64,000 nucleotides of DNA. It comes from a virus. The notes under the pieces are model-generated. The model did not search any database, had not been told where the DNA came from, and saw only the letters and a list, made by a program, of their open reading frames with translations. Made by a program: the position numbers and the translations under genes. The DNA lies in the IMG/VR virus record IMGVR_UViG_3300036795_000039, positions 1 to 64,000 of that record; one strand, written 5' to 3'. Shown here piece after piece: positions 59,142 through 64,000 of this stretch. Each line of letters begins with the position of its first letter. Position 1 is the first letter of the stretch.

Positions 59142-59835
59142 CTTGGTGATAATGTCCAAGGCCACCAATAACTCGCTGGCGACCATGACGCAGCGCGCCG
59201 TCAACACCGCCAAGTATGCAGCGCTACCCCGTGTCGTCAATGTGATTGTGATGGAACAGGCCAACGCCGAATACAGCAATGCCACAACGGTTTTGAGCCC
59301 AGGCGTATTCAACTACAATGCGTTCGCCAACCATGGCGCGAAACTTGGGCAGGCACCGTACATCGTTATCGCTAATAACGATCTGGAGTTTCGCGACGGC
59401 TGGCTGGACCGGATGCTCGCGGCGAACTGGCCAGTGACGTCGCCGGTAAGCCCCGGCTATCACCGGCACCACAACGTGATGGGCAACGAGATCGGCCAAC
59501 AGGTAGGAAGGCACTTGGCCGGTTGGTGTTACATGCTCACCCGTGAGCTGTGGTCTGAGCTGGGCGGGCTCGATGATACATATCCGTTTTGGTGTGCCGA
59601 TAACGCCGTGATGAAACAGTTGCAGGACAAGGGGATTCACCCAATGCTGGTGGCGGGCGCGACGGTGCATCACAAGGTGTCGGCCACGCTGATGCGCGAA
59701 TCCCGTGACGTACAGGACGAATTGACGTGGGGGCTGGTGCATCAATACAACCTCGACACCAATGCCAACATCTTCGCCAGAGACTATCGTTATGATGCGT
59801 GGAAGCGCCGCAACAGAATTCAGGAAACACCATGA
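59125..59835 (+). CDS. Glycosyltransferase 2 (GT2-like)
   Basis: A 236-residue enzyme from a GTG at 59125. PYIVIANNDLEFRDGWLDRML (about 72-92) is the NND/DxD-type strand, and LAGWCYMLTRELWSELGGLDDTYPFWCADN (about 132-160) is the acceptor-side GT2 block. Coupled to both neighbours; acts on an unknown phage or host glycan. Confidence 0.8.
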   Translation: MNVDVDLVIMSKATNNSLATMTQRAVNTAKYAALPRVVNVIVMEQANAEYSNATTVLSPGVFNYNAFANHGAKLGQAPYIVIANNDLEFRDGWLDRMLAANWPVTSPVSPGYHRHHNVMGNEIGQQVGRHLAGWCYMLTRELWSELGGLDDTYPFWCADNAVMKQLQDKGIHPMLVAGATVHHKVSATLMRESRDVQDELTWGLVHQYNLDTNANIFARDYRYDAWKRRNRIQETP

Positions 59836-60476
59836 GCGACATAGTGATTGGGGTGGTAGCCGACACGCGCCGTGATCAGCAGGCGTGGGCGCTGTATGAC
59901 ACGGTCGACGCCAAGGTGATTAGCTTCGACTCCGGCACCATAGGCGCAACCAAGAACCACATCAGGGTATGGACGAAACTTCTTCAGCACGGCGGCAATT
60001 GGGCTGTGGTACTTGAGGATGACGCGGTGCCGGTGGACGGGTTCACCGATCAGTTAGTCGGCGCGCTCGCTGACCCACCAGCCAACATTGTCGGCCTGTA
60101 TCTGGGCAAGGGCTATCCGAAAGCGTGGCAGCGTTTCGTCAAGAAGGCCACTTCAAGTGAGACGGCGAATTATGTTATGTCGAGCCATCTTCTGCACGGC
60201 GTGGGAACGGCGATCCGCATGCACCTTGTCGAGGACATGCTGCGCTGCATCAAGCGCATCACGCCAGTCGATTGGCCGATGGATGAGCAGATCACACGGT
60301 GGGCGCGGCTACGTGGCGAACGGGTGTGCTACACGCTGCCGAGCCTTGTCGATCATGCTGATGGCCCAACGCTTTTGGTTCATCCCGACAGTGAGGGTCG
60401 CGCCGCTCCGCGCGTGGCCTACCGCACCGGCAGGCGTCCCGTGTGGGATAAGACGAAAGTTGTTGGTATGCCATGA
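59832..60476 (+). CDS. Glycosyltransferase 3 (GT25-like)
   Basis: A 214-residue enzyme. IGATKNHIRVWTKLL and WAVVLEDDAVPVDGF (about 58-72, with the EDD metal site) match the GT25 style of transferase. HGVGTAIRMHLVEDML and WPMDEQIT follow at the positions of the acceptor loop. Starts by ATGA overlap and ends by ATGA overlap with a membrane peptide. Confidence 0.78.
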   Translation: MSDIVIGVVADTRRDQQAWALYDTVDAKVISFDSGTIGATKNHIRVWTKLLQHGGNWAVVLEDDAVPVDGFTDQLVGALADPPANIVGLYLGKGYPKAWQRFVKKATSSETANYVMSSHLLHGVGTAIRMHLVEDMLRCIKRITPVDWPMDEQITRWARLRGERVCYTLPSLVDHADGPTLLVHPDSEGRAAPRVAYRTGRRPVWDKTKVVGMP

Positions 60477-60559
60477 CACCCGCACAGATCGCACTCATCG
60501 TATTCATTAGCCTCGTACTGGTTGGTTTTACGCGACACGGCTGGTTGACAGGGCTCTAA
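60473..60559 (+). CDS. 28-residue membrane peptide after the glycosyltransferases
   Basis: Residues 3-20 are hydrophobic (PAQIALIVFISLVLVGF), followed by a short basic tail. ATGA overlap with glycosyltransferase 3 indicates coupled translation. It might anchor the enzymes to the membrane, which is inferred only from linkage. Confidence 0.62.
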   Translation: MTPAQIALIVFISLVLVGFTRHGWLTGL

Positions 60560-60583
60560 CAAAACAAGAAAGGAAATACCGAA

Positions 60584-60835
60584 ATGGCAAGTAACAGAAC
60601 AGCATCGGGCTCACCTACTGCGGCGGCGCGCAAGTCGTCCGGCGGCGGCAAGGGCATGAAGCCGGGCAGCTTCCCCGTCGAAGACAAAGGCATGGCCGAT
60701 AGTGCCATTAACCTGCGTGGGCACGCGCCAAGCCCAGACGCGGTGCTAGACAAGGTATCTCGATACGCTTCCAAGACCGGCGACGAGGGCTTGAAGAACC
60801 GCGTTGCAGCCGCACGCAAGAAGGACCGGAGTTGA
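60584..60835 (+). CDS. Small basic protein, DUF6582-like
   Basis: An 83-residue protein. AGAAAGGAAATACC precedes the ATG. The first 30 residues are Gly/Ser/Lys-rich and disordered; PGSFPVEDKGMADSAI followed by a basic helix resembles the small DUF6582-type module of actinophages. The match is tentative. Confidence 0.6.
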   Translation: MASNRTASGSPTAAARKSSGGGKGMKPGSFPVEDKGMADSAINLRGHAPSPDAVLDKVSRYASKTGDEGLKNRVAAARKKDRS

Positions 60836-61068
60836 CGAATGATTTCGTGCCTACGCACGTCATTGACCTCGATTGCCCGCACGGTTGCGGCGCAGTGCTG
60901 CACATCCCTGCTATTGAGTCTGCTTCGGAATACCACACTTTCGGCAACGCTCAAGTCGCGCTTAAGGGGATTCAGATTCAATCCCCGACGATCTGGGCGC
61001 AAGTCGCAGCCCACAGCCGGGTCTGTCCCATGGTTCCCCTTGGCGAGGAATGGCGCGCTAGTCTTTGA
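60832..61068 (+). CDS. Small Cys/His protein
   Basis: A 78-residue protein from a TTG overlapping the previous TGA. CPHGC (about 15-19) and HSRVC (about 61-65) could bind zinc. Mixed alpha/beta. Start codon not certain; unknown function. Confidence 0.58.
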   Translation: MTNDFVPTHVIDLDCPHGCGAVLHIPAIESASEYHTFGNAQVALKGIQIQSPTIWAQVAAHSRVCPMVPLGEEWRASL

Positions 61069-61336
61069 CCGGGACCGCAGTGGAATCCGAAACGGTGATG
61101 GCTCAATCGATTTCGATAAGCTGTTCGGCTACATCCGCAATGATGAGATGGTCGACACCGTGATCGCACTGCCTACCGGATACGTCAGTTACATCGACGG
61201 CCACAACGTGCTGCGTACTGAGCCACTGTCCCAAATGGGACAGTCGGATGCACCACTGGCCAAGGTGATTGACATGCATAAACGGATCGCGGACAAGGTG
61301 ACTGGCATCAACAAACGAATCGCTGGTGAAATATGA
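61040..61336 (+). CDS. Hypothetical protein with palindrome site 9; start uncertain
   Basis: An open frame with good coding pattern from about 61070 (RNGDGSIDFDKLFGYIRNDEM) to 61336, about 88-98 residues. It has no ATG or GTG with a proper ribosome site near the 5' end: TTG at 61040 and ATG at 61148 are the alternatives. The palindrome site 9 encodes EPLSQMGQS in its middle. Helical C-terminus. Confidence 0.5.
   Translation: MARNGALVFDRDRSGIRNGDGSIDFDKLFGYIRNDEMVDTVIALPTGYVSYIDGHNVLRTEPLSQMGQSDAPLAKVIDMHKRIADKVTGINKRIAGEI
61225..61244 (+). promoter_or_regulatory. Palindromic operator-like site 9
   Basis: ACTGTCCCAAATGGGACAGT, identical to site 6, inside the 61040-61336 gene. Last copy before the right edge. 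Confidence 0.75.
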
Positions 61337-61393
61337 CCGTATTGCGCGTGTCGGATCTAGCCGAAAGTCGGGCCGGTATGCCACAATTAGCTC

Positions 61394-61636
61394 ATGTGGA
61401 GGGCAGTCCCTGGCTACGAGGGCAGCTACGAGGCGAACCGCGAACTGTGGGCGGTGCGCTCACTCGACCGCATCATCGTGGACAGGAACGGCAAGTACCG
61501 CCGTCTACGAGGCCGGTTACTTGCTGGCGTCAACCGCAACGAATTCCAAGTCATCCTGTCCCGCAACGGGATTCAGGAGTTGTTCACGCTCAACGAAATT
61601 ATCGAGCGCACGTTCGGGGCACAGATCCCCGCGTAG
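61394..61636 (+). CDS. NUMOD4-only protein (homing endonuclease remnant)
   Basis: An 80-residue protein. WRAVPGYEGSYEANRELWAVRSLDR onward, then RGRLLAGVNRNEF and LNEIIERTFGAQ match the DNA-binding NUMOD4 module that normally precedes an HNH nuclease. The nuclease part is absent. It overlaps an out-of-frame open frame from 61333. A decayed or solitary homing module is the likely reading. Confidence 0.78.
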   Translation: MWRAVPGYEGSYEANRELWAVRSLDRIIVDRNGKYRRLRGRLLAGVNRNEFQVILSRNGIQELFTLNEIIERTFGAQIPA

Positions 61637-61652
61637 AGAAGGGGATACTCTG

Positions 61653-61844
61653 ATGTTTGTTGTAGGAACTGTCCAACGTGTTGTCGACCCAAAGGACTCC
61701 TCGAAATTCGACCTGGTCTGGCCCGTCATGTTGGAGGACGAGACCCAGGGGTTCGTCGGCGGCACCGTAGGCACATACAGCGATCGCGATTCTGCGGGCA
61801 AGGTCGCGGACGCACTCAACAAAGTCTTGGCAGCCAACACGTAA
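61653..61844 (+). CDS. Small alpha/beta protein
   Basis: A 63-residue protein, AGAAGGGG before the ATG. VVGTVQRVVDPKDSSKFDLVWPV (about 3-25) is followed by a helix (AGKVADALNKVLAANT). Compact, no motif recognised. Confidence 0.62.
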   Translation: MFVVGTVQRVVDPKDSSKFDLVWPVMLEDETQGFVGGTVGTYSDRDSAGKVADALNKVLAANT

Positions 61845-61877
61845 GGCCCGCAATGGAATACGTGAAACGACACCAAT

Positions 61878-62285
61878 ATGACTCCCCGCGCGCCGAAGTT
61901 CTGCGCAGATCCAATGTGCGGGGAATTAGTGCCCGCAGGGCAGCGCTATTGCGCGACCCACGACTCGGGGCGCTGGTCTACGGGCAAGAGCATCCCCAAA
62001 TCGCGATCCGCCGACGCCAGATGGAAGAAAACAAGAAGAAGAATTCTCAATCGCGACTCGCACCGCTGCCGAATCCGCTTCGTGGGTATATGCATTGGGC
62101 TCGCAAGCGAGGTAAACCACAGAATTCCGGTATCTCAAGGCGGCACGGATCACGATTCGAATCTGGAGGCCGCGTGTCGGCCATGTCACCTGGCGTTGAC
62201 CGCAGACCAGGGGCACGAGGCGGCGGGACATAAGGTGGCAGGCCGAATCCGTTACATACCAGGAGAACTCAGGGGGTTGCCCTGA
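61878..62285 (+). CDS. HNH endonuclease 7 (right-end type)
   Basis: A 135-residue protein. A Cys/His N-terminal knuckle (FCADPMCGELVPAGQRYCATH) and an HNH core CRIRFVGICIGLASEVNHRIPVSQGGTDHDSNLEAACRPCH (about 69-108). HNH proteins of this kind lie next to the genome end in many actinophages and help terminase cut, consistent with a nearby right end. No Shine-Dalgarno is evident before the ATG. Confidence 0.82.
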   Translation: MTPRAPKFCADPMCGELVPAGQRYCATHDSGRWSTGKSIPKSRSADARWKKTRRRILNRDSHRCRIRFVGICIGLASEVNHRIPVSQGGTDHDSNLEAACRPCHLALTADQGHEAAGHKVAGRIRYIPGELRGLP

Positions 62286-62557
62286 TGCCGAATCGTCATG
62301 TACCACACAGCCACGTTTCCCCGCCGCCGAAGACGCACAAGCCGTGTCACCATTGCCGCAAACCCGTGCTACTGCAACACGTTCGGCCTAAACATGAATG
62401 CACTGAGCACTGCCATACGGACGGCATCGAGCACGACTACCGCATGGAGCAGATGCCGCCGCTGACAAGGTATTTCGACGACGCGTTCAATGAGATGTGC
62501 TACGACTGTGCTATAAAGCCAGCGCACAAGCGCAAAAGGCATGTGGCGCATGGGTGA
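62285..62557 (+). CDS. His/Cys-rich metal-binding protein
   Basis: A 90-residue protein with CHHC and CTEHCH, then CYDC: at least three pairs likely to bind zinc. ATG overlaps the previous TGA. Basic, possibly nucleic-acid binding. No family identified. Confidence 0.68.
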   Translation: MPNRHVPHSHVSPPPKTHKPCHHCRKPVLLQHVRPKHECTEHCHTDGIEHDYRMEQMPPLTRYFDDAFNEMCYDCAIKPAHKRKRHVAHG

Positions 62558-63170
62558 GGGGTGGGATATCTATTCGTGGCCGGTGTTCCGTTTCCCGACC
62601 TCGCGGCGGCGGCGCAAGTGGGCATCGCGTTGTATCCGGCAGAACATGTTTCGCTTCGCCAGTAGACCGGATACGACGCGTAGAGTGTTGGTGCTCATGC
62701 TGTTTGGTTGGATGCTAGCCGCTGCAACAACTTACGGCATAGCACACGCCGAGGTCGACGGCAGCGTGCCCGGCCCCGGCTTGTGCTCATATCCCGGTGT
62801 TGGCTCATCCGGCATGGATTTCGGTGTGTACCACTATGTTTGCGACTTCCCAATCGAGATCAACGGTAGCCATTGGCATTGCGAATACGGCGGTGCTGCC
62901 GGTAACGGGCTCGTGGGCGTTAGCATCGCACCGTTCGGCGTAGGGCTCAATGCTGCTGTCAGCTCGAATGTTGGTGTGCTGGAAGGCAGTTGTTCATGGC
63001 GTTGCCCTGATAACAACTTGGCTGCCGCACCAAACCCACCGTTGGCGTGGCAAAACGGCCAGGCAATGACGGCGAGGTGCAAAGACGTTGCGCCAGCACC
63101 AGTTCCGGCATGGTTGGCGCAACCACCCGGTCCACCGAATCCGCTTGCACCACAAGGCGAGTCACCGTGA
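62550..63170 (+). CDS. Secreted mycobacterial-type protein
   Basis: A 206-residue protein. A long basic N-terminal region with WPVFRFPTSRRRRKW is followed by a hydrophobic segment ending LAAATTYGIAHAEVDG (about 47-68), a possible signal sequence after an extended n-region. The mature part has paired Cys (GLCSY, YVCDFPIEINGSHWHCEYGG, GSCSWRC) and a Pro-rich end. The DFPIEINGSHWHCE style is familiar from small exported mycobacterial proteins. Export is inferred. Confidence 0.62.
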   Translation: MGEGWDIYSWPVFRFPTSRRRRKWASRCIRQNMFRFASRPDTTRRVLVLMLFGWMLAAATTYGIAHAEVDGSVPGPGLCSYPGVGSSGMDFGVYHYVCDFPIEINGSHWHCEYGGAAGNGLVGVSIAPFGVGLNAAVSSNVGVLEGSCSWRCPDNNLAAAPNPPLAWQNGQAMTARCKDVAPAPVPAWLAQPPGPPNPLAPQGESP

Positions 63171-63430
63171 ATTACTTGGATTTGTTTATGCCGCCGGAGA
63201 TTGGGAAGGGAAGTGTTGTGGAGGTCAACGATATACGGCACAGGTTCACATACCACGCGCCGGACCCGGCGAAAGCCGCTAAACACCAGAGCATTCGGCA
63301 GGCGTGCATGAACCTCGCGCACAACCTTAACGATCTGCTGCCGGACGGACGTGAAAAGTCGTTGGCCATAACACATTTAGAAGAAGTGTGTATGTGGGCC
63401 AACGCGTCACTTGCACGATCACCCGAATGA
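63167..63430 (+). CDS. Acb2/Tad1-like protein (candidate anti-CBASS/anti-Thoeris)
   Basis: An 87-residue protein from a GTGA overlap. HRFTYHAPDPAKAAKHQSIRQACMNLAH (about 22-50) and PDGREKSLAITHLEEVCMWANASLAR (about 58-84) match the helical hairpin domain (DUF7681) shared by Acb2 and Tad1, which sequester cyclic-nucleotide or ADPR-type alarm signals of CBASS and Thoeris defence. The assignment is from the pattern; ligand and function in this phage are not shown. Confidence 0.68.
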   Translation: MNYLDLFMPPEIGKGSVVEVNDIRHRFTYHAPDPAKAAKHQSIRQACMNLAHNLNDLLPDGREKSLAITHLEEVCMWANASLARSPE

Positions 63431-63441
63431 AAGGTACTGCC

Positions 63442-63630
63442 ATGATTGTCATTGGAATCATTCTGCTGTTGCTCGCGTATCTGCTACCCGATGTGGTGGC
63501 TGTACCGCCGGGCATCGAGCACGTCCTGTCGGTGTTGGGTTGGGTCGCTATCGTGGTCGGCCTGATCTTGCTGGTGTTCGGTCATCTTCGCGGTGGACCC
63601 GTGGTCGGCACTCGTCGCTACTGGTGGTAA
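63442..63630 (+). CDS. Small two-span membrane protein, DUF6131-like
   Basis: A 62-residue protein beginning MIVIGIILLLLAYLLPD, then a second hydrophobic segment and a basic end GTRRYWW. This is the layout of DUF6131, a family of small mycobacterial membrane proteins. GAAAGG precedes the ATG. Confidence 0.72.
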   Translation: MIVIGIILLLLAYLLPDVVAVPPGIEHVLSVLGWVAIVVGLILLVFGHLRGGPVVGTRRYWW

Positions 63631-63643
63631 GAGGCGTGGTCCC

Positions 63644-63838
63644 ATGCAGCACGAGACACCAAATACATTGCAGCCCTTGGCATGCAAACCTGGTTGCTAC
63701 CTATCGGGAGGAACGGCACCGGCAGGAAGTTGCGTGGGAGGGCATGACTGGCGGGCACGCTGGGGATGCAAAGCATCTGCGGGCGCAGGGTCACAGGCTG
63801 ATCACGTTCGGCGATTGGTTGAGGGCGTCGCGCCGTGA
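63644..63838 (+). CDS. Small Cys/Gly-rich protein
   Basis: A 64-residue protein. CKPGC, a later CVGGHDW and WGCK could form metal or disulphide sites. Its TGA overlaps the GTG of the last gene (GTGA). Start at 63644 follows AAGAGG. Tentative but consistent with operon spacing. Confidence 0.5.
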   Translation: MQHETPNTLQPLACKPGCYLSGGTAPAGSCVGGHDWRARWGCKASAGAGSQADHVRRLVEGVAP

Positions 63839-64000
63839 ACGCCATTCTCATCGCTAGTGTGATCGCCGCGATTATTGGCCTGTCCACTGGGTATTGGATC
63901 GGCTACAGAGATGGGCTATATTGCTGTCACAGTTGGGCGAGACGGTACATGCAGGAAATGAAACGGCACCAGCCACAACACCATTCATTGAGGAGGAGTT
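63835..64000 (+). CDS. Partial small membrane protein at the right edge
   Basis: Open through the end of the window (at least 55 residues). Begins MNAILIASVIAAIIGLSTG, a hydrophobic helix, then YWIGYRDGLYCCH and a basic His-rich tail. GTG overlaps the previous stop. The C-terminus and true length lie outside the window. Confidence 0.55.
   Translation, partial: MNAILIASVIAAIIGLSTGYWIGYRDGLYCCHSWARRYMQEMKRHQPQHHSLRRS

Noticed and set aside
61333-61653. A 106-codon frame that starts by ATGA overlap
   Set aside because: It covers the NUMOD4 gene in another frame, and the NUMOD4 match is strong. The ATGA may still be used for a short product, but I have no evidence.
1-64000. CRISPR array, insertion sequence or prophage integrase
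   Set aside because: No regularly spaced direct repeats, no transposase DDE or serine/tyrosine recombinase motif seen in any frame.

Overview
The window looks like the genome, or nearly all of it, of a long-tailed siphovirus that infects a mycobacterium or a close relative. The evidence is a complete head, tail and lysis cassette in siphophage order, a Lysin B-type mycolyl esterase, which is only useful against mycolic-acid envelopes, and small secreted or membrane proteins of mycobacterial type (DUF732-like, DUF6131-like). Genes are packed with ATGA/GTGA/TGATG stop-start overlaps. I see no tRNA, CRISPR array, integrase, excisionase, classical repressor, DNA polymerase, primase or helicase. 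The last gene runs off the right edge.

Layout. (1) 0.3-36.8 kb, rightward: small virion-proximal genes including a tandem paralog pair, terminase small and large subunits, portal, a giant 1498-residue MuF protein carrying metalloprotease, RelA/SpoT-like and ParB-like modules, scaffold, major capsid protein, head-tail connectors, major tail protein, frameshifted tail assembly chaperones, a 1595-residue tape measure protein with a C-terminal cysteine peptidase, minor tail and tip proteins, a papain-like protein, HNH genes, Lysin A and two membrane proteins (holin candidates). (2) 36.8-43.0 kb, leftward: a secreted DUF732-like protein and a three-gene set of MoxR-like AAA+ ATPase, helical partner, and metallopeptidase/VWA protein, plus many very small genes. 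This block is built from a repeated intergenic module: a conserved box, a variable hairpin, a second conserved box, and a purine-rich ribosome binding site. A strong terminator at 36.82 kb closes it. (3) 43.1-64 kb, rightward: Lysin B, an HTH protein, an ERF-family annealing protein, a DNA methyltransferase, many small zinc-binding and HNH proteins, then a late-like group (an SGNH-hydrolase virion-type protein, three glycosyltransferases) and a right-end set ending in an Acb2/Tad1-like candidate anti-CBASS/anti-Thoeris protein.

Two sequence families do not belong to any single gene. A 20-bp palindrome (consensus ACTGTCCCAAATGGGACAGT) occurs nine times across the whole window and is oriented with transcription, which recalls a stoperator/operator network. 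A 375-bp degenerate period-5 GGC-rich satellite lies at 46.6-47.0 kb.

Functional reading: the virion delivers DNA, and probably the MuF protein's enzymatic modules, into the host. The middle operon is an accessory chaperone-type system. The right arm supplies recombination, DNA modification, defence evasion and surface or virion glycosylation. Names rest on motifs read by eye; no database search was run.
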